DNA of 64,000 nt from Nonomuraea jiangxiensis (GTDB taxonomy: Bacteria > Actinomycetota > Actinomycetes > Streptosporangiales > Streptosporangiaceae), in contig NZ_FNDJ01000007.1 in assembly GCF_900099965.1 (NCBI RefSeq), positions 30,820-94,819 of the forward strand, given 5' to 3'. The notes under the pieces are model-generated. The model was given only the letters and a program-made list of their open reading frames with translations, was not told where the DNA came from and searched no databases. Of this stretch, positions 35,866 to 45,690 are shown piece after piece. Numbering within the stretch: position 1 is the stretch's first letter; each line of letters starts with the position of its first letter. Both the position numbers and the translations under genes were made by a program.

Positions 35866-36252
35866 TCACGCGGGTGCTTGGGCCGAGAGGCCCATCGGCC
35901 AGTGGTGATCGTGGTGCTCGTGCTTCTCCTCGGGCTTGAACTCGAACCGGTCGTTCTCCCGGTGGAGGCGACGCTCGTGACGGCGGTGGTCGTCCCAGTG
36001 GTCGTTACGGTTGAAGTTGCGGTTGTGGACGTTGACCCGGACGTGGTTGCGGTGGTGGTCGCCACGGCGCCAGCCGCCGCCCCAGCCACAGCCGCGCCAG
36101 CCACAGCCGCCGCCCCCGGTGAGGACGGACGTGCCGGTGCTGACCTGGGTGGCGGCGCCGGCCGCGGTCGTCGCGGCGCCCAGGCTGACCACCCCGCCGG
36201 TCATCGCCGTACCGATAGCGAGTCCTGCGATAACACTCTTGAGCTTGGGCAT
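35866..36252 (-). CDS. Small secreted His/Asn/Arg-rich protein, paralogue 4
   Basis: 128 residues: signal MPKLKSVIAGLAIGTAMTGG, cleavage near AAGAAT, mature start QVSTGTSVLTGGGGCGWRGC. Then GWGGGWRRGDHHRNHVRVNV, HNRNFNRNDHWDDHRRHERR and FEFKPEEKHEHHDHHW with eight His in the tail. Closest to paralogue 3 in the middle and to paralogue 1 in its upstream DNA. His clusters suggest metal binding; unproven. Confidence 0.75.
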   Translation of the reverse strand: MPKLKSVIAGLAIGTAMTGGVVSLGAATTAAGAATQVSTGTSVLTGGGGCGWRGCGWGGGWRRGDHHRNHVRVNVHNRNFNRNDHWDDHRRHERRLHRENDRFEFKPEEKHEHHDHHWPMGLSAQAPA

Positions 36253-36341
36253 AGCGTTTCCCCCTAAAGGATCGATTGCCCCGTTCTCGACGATTCCGGG
36301 TTAACCCGGAACAAGTCCCGGACGGCCATGCGGGGCCATCC
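36253..36341 (-). promoter_or_regulatory. Structured leader of paralogue 4
   Basis: Box 36253-36292; hairpin 2 is the perfect 18-bp palindrome TTCCGGGTTAACCCGGAA (36294-36311); hairpin 1 pairs GGATGGC with GCCGTCC (36320-36341). In hairpin 1 an A-to-G change on one side is matched by T-to-C on the other, relative to paralogue 3. Confidence 0.65.
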
Positions 36342-36475
36342 AGTGAATGTCATTGCCGCAGTACGCCCCAGCAAACAGATATGCATCCATTTTACGATAC
36401 ATTAAGAATCTTATTGCTCGCATTAACCATTTATCGCTGGAAATAGTATGGATTATCCGGATATGTCCAATTTGG
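36253..36475 (-). repeat. Inverted copy of the 19622-19837 upstream region
   Basis: Same blocks and order as at 19622-19837, read on the minus strand, about 16.5 kb away. Similarity ends where the dehydrogenase remnant begins. Confidence 0.85.
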
Positions 36476-36740
36476 CGAGCAACAACAGCGAGGGCTCCCC
36501 ACCCGCTGTTGAGCACATACGCGCCCGAACCCCGCGACTGAGCGGTTCGGCCACCTTGTCGAGGATGAGATCGTAGGCGTGCGCGCCCCGGGGGAACTCC
36601 CCCTTGGCGTGCTCGACAGATGTGGGCCGCCCCGATCGACCGGACGACCCCACGTCGCCGGTGCCGCACACACCGGCCACCTCGGCACCCAGCGCCTTGG
36701 CGATCTGCGTCAAAGGCGCCATCAGGAGTGCGGGCACAGA
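36458..36740 (-). pseudogene. Remnant of a zinc-type/MDR quinone oxidoreductase
   Basis: The frame reads TQIAKALGAEVAGVCGTGDV, then after an altered stretch GEFPRGAHAYDLILDKVAEPLSR. This matches the Rossmann part of MDR oxidoreductases (QIAKALGAEVTGV ... YDLILDNVG), but the glycine-rich loop, the catalytic domain and the rest of the fold are missing and the start is lost. A decayed fragment of a once larger gene. Confidence 0.65.
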
Positions 36741-36749
36741 CGGACAGAC

Positions 36750-37035
36750 CGCCCGGCGAGCGCTCAGGCGGGACTGGCGCGGGCTGTGCGCTCAGACGGC
36801 CTTGCGCGGGCTGCGCGCAGGCGACCATGCGGGGGCTGCCGTCCTCAGGCGGACTTGCGCGAGCCGTGCGCTCAAGTAGCCTTGCGGGCTGCATTCTCAG
36901 GCGGCGTTGCGCGGCCTGCGCACAGGCAGCCATGCGGGGCTGCCGCCCTCAGGGGGCTTGCGCGGGCTGCGCTCTCAGGCCGCCTTGCGGGGCCCGCCGC
37001 TCTCAGGCGGACTTGCGGGTCTTGCGCTTCGGCGG
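36750..37035. repeat. Degenerate ~27-bp array at the 3' end of ku
   Basis: About ten units of 24-28 bp resembling CTCAGGCGGACTTGCGCGGG. The rightmost unit is the ku stop codon and last codons themselves (37003-37030), so the array appears to have grown from the gene end and then decayed. Confidence 0.75.
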
Positions 37036-37881
37036 GGCCTTTTCCTCGCCTTCCTTCGCCTGCTTGGCCTTGCTCGCGGCCTTCTTCGGTTTGGCCGGCT
37101 CGCCTTCCCGTTCGCGCTTGGCCGCCTCCACGCTCGCCCTCAGCGCCGCCATCAGGTCCACCGCCGGCCTGGCCTCCTCCTCCTCAGGAGCCGCGATGAC
37201 CTCCTTGCCCGCCACCTTCGCCTCGATCACCTGTTGCAGAGCCTCGCGGTAGGTGTCGTGGTATTCGCTCGGGTCGAAGTCCGACTCCATCGTCGAGATC
37301 AGGGACTCGGCCATCGACAGCTCCTGGGCGCGTACCTCGATGTCCTCCTCCAGGAAGGCGAAGTCCGGCGCGCGGATCTCGTCCGGCCAGAGCATGGTCT
37401 CCAGGACGAAGACGCCGTCGCGCACCCGCAGCGTGGCCAGGGACTCCCGCTGCCGCAGCGCCACCTTGACCACCGCCACCTGGCCGGAGCTCTCCAGCGC
37501 GTCGCGCAGCAGCACGTACGGCTTCGCCCCCTGCGCGTCCGGCTCCAGGTAGTACGACTTGGCGAAGTAAATGGGGTCGATCTGCTCGGCCGGGGTGAAC
37601 TGCAGCACGTCGATCCTGCGTGACGTGCTCAGCGGCAGGTCCTCGAAGTCCTCGTCGGTGAGCACCACCATCTCGCCCGTCGCCAGCTCGTATCCCTTGG
37701 CGATGTCGGAGTAGGGGACCTCCTCCCCGTCCTGGGTGCACACGCGCTTGTAGCGGATCCGGCCGCCGTCCTCGCGGTGGACCTGGTGGAACGTCACGTC
37801 CTTCTGCTCGGTCGCGGAGTAGAGCTTGACCGGGATCGTGACCAGCCCAAAGGAGATCGCACCTTTCCAGATGCTGCGCAT
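37003..37881 (-). CDS. ku: Non-homologous end-joining protein Ku
   Basis: 292 residues. Bacterial Ku core from MRSIWKGAISFGLVTIPVKLYSA through the beta-barrel ring (DEDFEDLPLSTSRRIDVLQF, IYFAKSYYLEP, LLRDALESSGQVAVVKV). The Lys/Ala/Glu-rich basic tail (PKKAASKAKQAKEGEEKAPPKRKTRKSA) is typical of actinomycete Ku and binds DNA and ligase. It forms a homodimeric ring on broken ends and recruits LigD. ATG 37881 has GAGGAG at good spacing; GTG 37887 is an alternative. Divergent from the ligase/polymerase genes. Confidence 0.95.
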   Translation of the reverse strand: MRSIWKGAISFGLVTIPVKLYSATEQKDVTFHQVHREDGGRIRYKRVCTQDGEEVPYSDIAKGYELATGEMVVLTDEDFEDLPLSTSRRIDVLQFTPAEQIDPIYFAKSYYLEPDAQGAKPYVLLRDALESSGQVAVVKVALRQRESLATLRVRDGVFVLETMLWPDEIRAPDFAFLEEDIEVRAQELSMAESLISTMESDFDPSEYHDTYREALQQVIEAKVAGKEVIAAPEEEEARPAVDLMAALRASVEAAKREREGEPAKPKKAASKAKQAKEGEEKAPPKRKTRKSA

Positions 37882-37928
37882 CGGCACTCCTCAGCTCTCA
37901 ATGGCCCACCAATGGGCACATACCCGTC

Positions 37929-38843
37929 ATGGGGCAACCAATGCCATACCCGATCGAACCAATGCTGGCTGTACCTGGGGAACTACCCTCCGATCGCGAA
38001 CGGTACGGCCTGGAGGTCAAGTGGGACGGCATCCGTGCCATCGTCCATCTTGACGGTGGCCTAAAGATGACAGGGCGACATGGAGTGGAATATACACGTC
38101 GTTATCCGGAAATTTCGGGCTTCGGGGTGAAGAACGCCATCATCGACGGCGAGGTCGTGGCCTTGGACGCGCGCGGCAGGCCCAGCTTCGAGCGGCTGCA
38201 GCGGCGCATGCACCTGACCGACCCCGAGCCGGTGCTCCTGGAGCTATTCCCTGTCACGTACATGCCCTTCGACCTGCTCTATCTCGACGGTACGCCGCTG
38301 TTCGAACTGCCCTACAGGAACCGCCGCGCCCTGCTCGACGAGCTCGACGTCGGTGCGCCCCCGTACTTTCCCGGCGACTCCGACCTCCTCGCGGCCACAC
38401 ACGAGCAGGGGCTGGAGGGGGTCGTCGCCAAGCACCTCGACTCCCCGTACCGGCCCGGCACCCGCTCCCCGTGGTGGATCAAGGTGAAGAACCTCACCAC
38501 CAGGGAGGTCGTGATCGGCGGCTGGAAACCCGGCAAGGGCCGCCGGGCGGGCGGGGTCGGGTCGCTCGTCATGGGGGTTCACACGGATGAGGGGCTGACC
38601 TACGTCGGACACGTCGGCACCGGGTTCACCGACGCCGTACTGGACGACCTCTACCGGCGGCTGCGCCCGCTGGAGATCCCGAGCAGCCCCTTCCACAACC
38701 AGGTCCCGTGGCGGAACCGCTGGGTCAGGCCCGACCTGGTCGGGGAGGTGGCGTACACGATGTGGACCGATGAGCAGCGGCTGCGGCACCCTGTGTGGCG
38801 AGGTCTGCGCCCGGACCAGAACCCCTTGGAGGTGACGCGATGA
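37929..38843 (+). CDS. ligD: ATP-dependent DNA ligase (LigD ligase module)
   Basis: 304 residues. Adenylation motif EVKWDGIRA with the nucleophilic Lys, then IDGEVVALD, GLEGVVAKHLDSPYRPGTRSPWWIKVK (motifs IV-V) and an OB-fold C-terminus with LTYVGHVGTGF. This is the ligase module of LigD as a stand-alone protein. It seals breaks held by Ku. No phosphoesterase module is present in the window. The stop overlaps the start of the polymerase gene (ATGA). ATG 37941 is a possible alternative start. Confidence 0.92.
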   Translation: MGQPMPYPIEPMLAVPGELPSDRERYGLEVKWDGIRAIVHLDGGLKMTGRHGVEYTRRYPEISGFGVKNAIIDGEVVALDARGRPSFERLQRRMHLTDPEPVLLELFPVTYMPFDLLYLDGTPLFELPYRNRRALLDELDVGAPPYFPGDSDLLAATHEQGLEGVVAKHLDSPYRPGTRSPWWIKVKNLTTREVVIGGWKPGKGRRAGGVGSLVMGVHTDEGLTYVGHVGTGFTDAVLDDLYRRLRPLEIPSSPFHNQVPWRNRWVRPDLVGEVAYTMWTDEQRLRHPVWRGLRPDQNPLEVTR

Positions 38844-39712
38844 AGGTGCCGGTCAAGGTCGACGGGCGCGAGCTGACGCTGAGCAACCTGGACAAGGTGC
38901 TCTATCCGGACTTCGGATTCACGAAGGCCGAGATCATCGACTACTACAGCCGCATCGCGCCCGTCCTGCTGCCGCACCTGCGGGGCAGGCCCCTGACCGT
39001 CAAGCGTTACCCGAACGGCGTCGGCTCCCAGTTCTTCTTCGAGAAGAACGCCCCCGAGCACACCCCCGGCTGGGTCAGGCGGGCCAGGCTGCCCGTCCCC
39101 GGCAGTACGAAGAACCGCGAGAGCATCGACTTCGCGATCCTCGACGACCTGCCCTCCCTCGTCTACTACGCCAACCTCGCCGCCCTCGAACTTCACGTCC
39201 CCCAGTGGCGCGTCGACGACGACGGCGCGGCGCTGCCGCCCGACACGCTCGTGTTCGACCTCGACCCCGGACCGCCCGCGACCATCGTGGAGTGCTGCCG
39301 GGTGGCGCTCGTGCTGCGCGAGCTGCTCGCCGCCGAGGGCCTCACCGCCAGGCCGAAGACCAGCGGGAACAAGGGCATGCAGCTGTACGCGGACTGGGAC
39401 TGCCGTGAGGAGCCCTCCGTATACGCCAAGCGGCTGGCCCAGCTCCTGGCGAAGGAGCAGCCGGCGGAGGTCGTCAGCGTGATGTCGAAGAAGGCCAGGC
39501 CGGGCAAGGTGTTCATCGACTGGAGCCAGAACAACCCCGCCAAGACCACCGTGGCTCCCTACTCGCTGCGAGCCAGGGAGCGGCCGACGGTATCGACGCC
39601 GTTGATGTGGGAAGAGGTCGAAGCGTGCGAGCGCGCCGAGGATCTGGTGTTCGAGGCGCACGACGTACTCGCCAGGGTCGAGAAACACGGTGACCTTTTC
39701 GGCCGGGCGTAG
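38840..39712 (+). CDS. ligD: LigD-type primase-polymerase module
   Basis: 290 residues, archaeo-eukaryotic primase fold as in LigD PolDom. Seen: LTLSNLDKVLYPDFGFTKAEIIDYY at the start, RYPNGVGSQFFFEKNAPEH, the acidic metal site FDLDPGP, TSGNKGMQLYAD, and FIDWSQNNPAKTTVAPYSLRAR. It fills gaps with ribo- or deoxynucleotides at joined ends. Ribosome site GGAGGTGA. Split organisation relative to single-chain mycobacterial LigD. Confidence 0.93.
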   Translation: MKVPVKVDGRELTLSNLDKVLYPDFGFTKAEIIDYYSRIAPVLLPHLRGRPLTVKRYPNGVGSQFFFEKNAPEHTPGWVRRARLPVPGSTKNRESIDFAILDDLPSLVYYANLAALELHVPQWRVDDDGAALPPDTLVFDLDPGPPATIVECCRVALVLRELLAAEGLTARPKTSGNKGMQLYADWDCREEPSVYAKRLAQLLAKEQPAEVVSVMSKKARPGKVFIDWSQNNPAKTTVAPYSLRARERPTVSTPLMWEEVEACERAEDLVFEAHDVLARVEKHGDLFGRA

Positions 39713-39746
39713 TCTGGTTCCGTCCACACCAAGAGGGGGACCGAAG

Positions 39747-39962
39747 ATGTCGGAGATGGACATTCGCGGGGACGACAGCTCCTATGACGAGGAAGACCAG
39801 GAGTTGTCGATCGAGACACCCGAGGCCGACGCCGCCGAGCAGCAGCGGGAGATACGCCTCAATTCCAGCAGGCTGCGCCGGGAGGTGCCGCTCGACGTTG
39901 ATCCGGCGGACGCCGCCGAGCAGGACCGCGTGGTCGATCTCGACGACGAGGACTACCGCTGA
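39747..39962 (+). CDS. Small acidic hypothetical protein
   Basis: 71 residues, strongly acidic (DDSSYDEEDQELSIETPEAD ... VVDLDDEDYR), no TM or signal, probably disordered. A GAGGGGGA ribosome site 7 nt above the ATG supports translation. No family recognised. Lies 34 bp after the polymerase gene and may be its co-transcribed partner. Confidence 0.6.
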   Translation: MSEMDIRGDDSSYDEEDQELSIETPEADAAEQQREIRLNSSRLRREVPLDVDPADAAEQDRVVDLDDEDYR

Positions 39963-40084
39963 GGGCGAGGTGATGGCGGTGACCTGCGCGGTGACGGCTC
40001 GATCGTGCGGCTCAATCGTGATGAGTGTCGCTGAGGTGTCGCCTACCCGCACGTAGGATGTCCGAACAGCCCGCAGAGAGACCT

Positions 40085-40717
40085 ATGGAGACCCGCGTGA
40101 CCGCAACCCCGGACGCCAAGCCCCGGGGCACCCGGCTGCCCCGCCTAGCCCGCCGCCGGCAGCTACTCAGCGCCGCGCAGGAGGTGTTCGTCGAGAACGG
40201 CTATCACGCGGCCGCCATGGACGAGATCGCCGACCGGGCCGGCGTCAGCAAGCCCGTGCTCTACCAGCACTTCCCCGGCAAGCTGGAGCTCTATCTGGCG
40301 CTGCTCGACCTGCACGTCGACGACGTGGTCAACCGCTGCCGGGAGGCGCTGGCCTCCACCCACGAGAACAAACTCCGCGTCCAGGCCACCTTCAGCGCGT
40401 TCTTCGACTTCGTCTCCACGCAGGGCGAGGCGTTCCGGCTGGTCTTCGAGTCCGACCTGCGCAACGTCGCGCCGGTGCGGCAGCGGGTGGAGCGCTCCCT
40501 GCGCGAGTGCGCGGAGATGGTCAGCGCGGTCATCCAGGAGGACACCGGGTGCACCAGCGACGAGGCCCACCTGCTCGGTGTGGGCCTGGTCGGCATGGCC
40601 GAGGTGAGCGCTCGCTACTGGGTCACCACGCACGGCTCGATCCCCAAGGACGCGGCCGAGCAACTCATCGCCCGGCTCGCCTGGCGCGGCATCAGCGGTT
40701 TTCCGCGTACGGCATAA
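40085..40717 (+). CDS. TetR-family transcriptional regulator
   Basis: 210 residues. N-terminal HTH: RRRQLLSAAQEVFVENGYHAAAMDEIADRAGVSKPVLYQHFPGKLELYLALLD, with all TetR positions. The C-terminal ligand/dimer domain is helical (FFDFVSTQGEAFRLVFESD ... GLVGMAEVSARYWV). Homologous in position to M. tuberculosis Rv3208. Starts at ATG 40058, ATG 40085 and GTG 40097 are all possible; the last has GGAG six bases upstream. Ligand unknown. Confidence 0.9.
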   Translation: METRVTATPDAKPRGTRLPRLARRRQLLSAAQEVFVENGYHAAAMDEIADRAGVSKPVLYQHFPGKLELYLALLDLHVDDVVNRCREALASTHENKLRVQATFSAFFDFVSTQGEAFRLVFESDLRNVAPVRQRVERSLRECAEMVSAVIQEDTGCTSDEAHLLGVGLVGMAEVSARYWVTTHGSIPKDAAEQLIARLAWRGISGFPRTA

Positions 40718-40805
40718 CCCGTTCGCTGGGCGCGATCATTTTGTCTTTTCCCGGGTACCAGCGGCCACGATGGGAGTGAGCCCGCCCGTCGACAAGGGAG
40801 CCACC

Positions 40806-41039
40806 ATGGAAATCAAGATCGGCATACGGTCCGTGCACCGCGAACTCATTGTTGAGACCGACCTCTCGGCGGAGCAGGTCGAGGAGGCGATCAGAAACGC
40901 CCTGTCGGCCGACCGGGGCGGCGTGTTCGCCATCACCGACGTGAAGGGCCGCCGGGTGGTGGTGCCCACGGCCTCCCTCGGATTCGTCGAGATCGGTGAG
41001 GACGAGTCCCGGCCGGTAGGTTTCGGCGGCACGCTCTAG
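40806..41039 (+). CDS. DUF3107 family protein
   Basis: 77 residues: MEIKIGIRSVHRELIVETDLSAEQVEEAI ... GVFAITDVKGRRVVVPTASLGFVEIG. This small protein follows the TetR gene throughout actinobacteria (TB9.4/Rv3208A in M. tuberculosis). A beta-strand-rich subunit of unknown function. AAGGGAG ribosome site. Confidence 0.88.
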   Translation: MEIKIGIRSVHRELIVETDLSAEQVEEAIRNALSADRGGVFAITDVKGRRVVVPTASLGFVEIGEDESRPVGFGGTL

Positions 41040-41079
41040 GCGCCCAAACCGGGGGTACGGCCCGGCGCCGTACCCCTAT
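41040..41079 (+). terminator. Hairpin terminator after DUF3107
   Basis: 10-bp stem GGGGTACGGC (41052-41061) / GCCGTACCCC (41067-41076), 5-nt loop. Confidence 0.75.
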
Positions 41080-41262
41080 GCGACCACCGACCCCGGCTAC
41101 ACACACCCCCGCGACCGCCCACCCCGACACCACACATCCGGCGACCGCCCACCCCAACTCGACACACCCCGTGGCCGCGCACCCCGACTCCAACACACCC
41201 CGCGACCGCACACTCAGGCACAGGAATCCCTCGCGACCGCGTAGACGGCCCACGCACCCCCG
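41080..41262. repeat. 30-31 bp tandem repeat array
   Basis: Six imperfect units beginning at 41080, 41111, 41141, 41171, 41202 and 41233, each opening GCGACCGCCCACCCC or a variant. Lies in a ~730-bp interval where no frame looks protein-coding. Confidence 0.75.
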
Positions 41263-41420
41263 CGAGCGCAGTCCACGCGGACGCACCAGGGCTGCGGGTG
41301 CGCCAGCGCGCAGACGGCCACCGGGCTGTCGAGCGCCAGACCTCAGCCCGCCTCGTCACCCGTCCCCGTGAGTGCGGGTGACCTCCGCCGGGTCCTGCCC
41401 CAGCACCGTGCTCCGGCGGA

Positions 41421-41465
41421 ACGGCGGGCGGCGGGCGGCGGGCGGCGGGCGGCGGGCGGCGGGGT
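41421..41465. repeat. GGGCGGC heptamer repeat, G-quadruplex candidate
   Basis: Six or more tandem copies of GGGCGGC on the + strand. G-runs of three at 7-bp spacing fit an intrastrand quadruplex. The rest of 41262-41769 shows no gene. Confidence 0.8.
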
Positions 41466-41769
41466 CAGCCTCGCGGGTGTGGGCTGCCGAGGCGGCAGCC
41501 CGGCGGCCGACGGCGCCGTGGGACGTGATCCCGCCTCGACTCCGTGGCCGGGCAGCCCGCGCTCTCCCTCCGCAGTACGGCGCGGGAAGTCCAGCGATTC
41601 GGCCCACATCTTGTCAAGGAACTGCTGTAGCGGCGCGAGGCCCTCATGCCTGGCACCGTACAGCCGTTTCGTGCCCCAGCGCCTCTCGATGACCGGACCC
41701 GCCCTCTTGGAGCCCCTGCCGCTGCCGCCGGACGGCGGGCCCGGTCACTTCGGAATGCCCGGCGCCCTG

Positions 41770-42414
41770 TCAGAGGCCCATGGCGGCCATGCGCTTTCCG
41801 TGCGCTTCCGTCAACCTCGCGAAAAGCCGGGAAATGTCGGTAGCACCCTCCCCCGCCGACTCCACCACCAGCAGTGCCAGCTCCGGCCGCGCCGAGGCCA
41901 CCTGCTGCGCCTGGCTGAGCGCCTCGCCGACGAGCCGCCGCGCCCACAGCGCCAGCCGCCCGGAAGCCGCGGGATCCTCCTGGATCGCCGCCCTGACCCG
42001 CTCGACCGCGAAGCGCGAACGCCCCTCGTCCACCAGCACCTCGTCCACCAGATCCGCGATCGACGGATCGAGCAGCCGGGCCGCCTCGCGGTAGAAGTCG
42101 AGCGCGATGCCGTCCCCTACATATGTCTTGACCAGCGCCTGCAGCCAGTCCCCCGGCCTGGTCTGGGCGTGCCACGCCTCCAGCGCCGCGACGAAGGGGG
42201 ACATCGCGGCGTCGGGGTCGGCGCCCAGCTCGGTCAGCCGGTCGCGCAACAGGCGGAAGTGGGCGTATTCGGTCACGGCCAGCTCGCTCAGCGCCGCCCG
42301 GTCCGCCAGCGAGGGTGCCAGTGTGGCGGCGTCCTCGGTCATCCGGGCGTAGGCACTGAGCTCCGCGTAGGCCAGCACACCAAGGAGATCGACGACTCCT
42401 GGAGACTCCTTCAT
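41770..42414 (-). CDS. Ferritin-like fold protein (tRNA-hydroxylase-like)
   Basis: 214 residues, all helical. YAELSAYARM and LAVTEYAHFRLLRDRL suggest a diiron four-helix bundle (E...ExxH pattern), and a later helix carries VDEVLVDEGRSRFAVERV. Position next to the DEAD-box helicase matches M. tuberculosis Rv3210c. Relatives include tRNA-(ms2io6A)-hydroxylase; enzymatic role here is unproven. Divergent from the helicase with a shared promoter region. Confidence 0.75.
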   Translation of the reverse strand: MKESPGVVDLLGVLAYAELSAYARMTEDAATLAPSLADRAALSELAVTEYAHFRLLRDRLTELGADPDAAMSPFVAALEAWHAQTRPGDWLQALVKTYVGDGIALDFYREAARLLDPSIADLVDEVLVDEGRSRFAVERVRAAIQEDPAASGRLALWARRLVGEALSQAQQVASARPELALLVVESAGEGATDISRLFARLTEAHGKRMAAMGL

Positions 42415-42492
42415 GGAAGGCAGCGTACTTCGGAGAATCTTCGGGAACATACGCAAGCTCGGCCAGCGTTGTGGTATCGAGTACACTGCTCT

Positions 42493-42660
42493 GTGAAAGT
42501 GCGACCGCAGTGTGTTAATTCGGGGGATTCCCCTGGTTACCCCCCGCTCCCCGGGTGCGCGGTCGCTGATGACGCGAGAGGGCTGGCTCTACCGCGAGGA
42601 CCCACGCAACGGGGGCTGTTTTCCGCCCGTCGGTCCCGGCAGGCCCGCCTTCATTGGAGA
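42493..42660 (+). promoter_or_regulatory. Structured leader of the DEAD-box helicase
   Basis: Open, non-conserved-looking stretch before the helicase. GCGACCGC (42501-42508) can pair with GCGGTCGC (42558-42565), enclosing GGGGGATTCCCC. Long structured leaders are common for RNA helicases with autoregulation or cold control. Confidence 0.5.
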
Positions 42661-44634
<1,974 letters not shown>

Positions 44635-44646
44635 CCCCAGCCGGCA

Positions 44647-44674
44647 GGCGCGCACCCGGGCCAGGGTGCGCGCC
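44647..44674 (+). terminator. Hairpin terminator after the helicase
   Basis: Perfect 11-bp stem GGCGCGCACCC / GGGTGCGCGCC with a 6-nt loop. Confidence 0.8.
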
Positions 44675-44799
44675 CCACGCAGGGCAAGCCGCATGACCAG
44701 GTTCCCGAGGTCACGCATAGCTCACAACTCCTCCGATCTCGCCCAGCGTGCTCGGCAGGGCTGTGTCGAGGCGCTGACCTCTGGGTATTGTTGCCTCAC

Positions 44800-45690
44800 G
44801 TGAGTACGCCGCGATTCCTCGATCTGCCTCCTGGCGTTGCACCACGGAAGATCGAAACGCCACAGGGCACGTTCGCGGCCCTGGAGGCGGTTCCGGTCAG
44901 TGGTGTGATTGAGCGCTGGCCCGCGCTCCTCGTCCCCGGCCTGACAGGCAGCAAGGAAGACTTCATCGCGGTCCTGATGACCCTGGCGCAGTCGGGCCGC
45001 CGGGTGACGGCCATCGACCAGCGCGGCCAGTACGAAACGCCGGGCCCCGACGACCCCTCCGCCTACACCTGCCCCTCGCTCGGCGCGGACGTCGACCTGC
45101 TCGCCCAGATCATCGGCGGCGGCGACGCCGTGCACCTGGTGGGCCACTCGTTCGGCGGCCTGGTGGCCAGGGAGGCGGTGATCGACGGGCGGACGAAGTT
45201 CGCGTCGTTCACGCTGATGGGGTCGGGTCCCGCGGCCATCGAGGGCCGGCGGGCGCTCAACGGCAGGAAGATCCTGGAGGAGATCCCCACGCTCGGCATG
45301 GAGCACGTGTGGCACCACCGGCTGGAGCCCGAGGCGCTGGCCGCCGACGTGTCCGACGACATCCTGGCCTTCCTGCACAAGCGCCTGCTCACCAACTCCC
45401 CTGTCGGCCTGGCGTGCATGGCCGAGCAGGTGCTGACCATGCACGACCGCACCGAGGAGCTGCGCCAGATAGAGGTGCCCACCCTCGTCCTTTACGGCGA
45501 GCACGACGACGGCTGGCCGCCCGAGGTGCAGTCGGAGATGGCGGCCCGGCTGGGCGCCGAGTCCGTGGTCGTGCCGGGCGCGGCCCACTCCCCCGCCGTC
45601 GAGGCGCCGGAGACGACCGCGGCGGCGCTGGTCAGGTTCTGGAACACGGCCGAGAAGCACTTCTTGGACACAAGGTCCCATGCCGTGTGA
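44800..45690 (+). CDS. Alpha/beta hydrolase
   Basis: 296 residues. LLVPGLTGSKEDF, the GHSFGG nucleophile elbow, LVLYGEHDDGWPP (acid) and VVPGAAHSPAVEAPE (His). The GTG start has no ribosome site; a TATTGT -10-like element lies 8 nt above it, so the message may be leaderless. Ends 11 bp inside the next gene. Substrate unknown. Confidence 0.83.
   Translation: MSTPRFLDLPPGVAPRKIETPQGTFAALEAVPVSGVIERWPALLVPGLTGSKEDFIAVLMTLAQSGRRVTAIDQRGQYETPGPDDPSAYTCPSLGADVDLLAQIIGGGDAVHLVGHSFGGLVAREAVIDGRTKFASFTLMGSGPAAIEGRRALNGRKILEEIPTLGMEHVWHHRLEPEALAADVSDDILAFLHKRLLTNSPVGLACMAEQVLTMHDRTEELRQIEVPTLVLYGEHDDGWPPEVQSEMAARLGAESVVVPGAAHSPAVEAPETTAAALVRFWNTAEKHFLDTRSHAV

Noticed and set aside
41465..42175. Minus-strand frame overlapping the ferritin-like gene
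   Set aside because: Ala/Arg/Gly-only composition, out of frame with the real gene.
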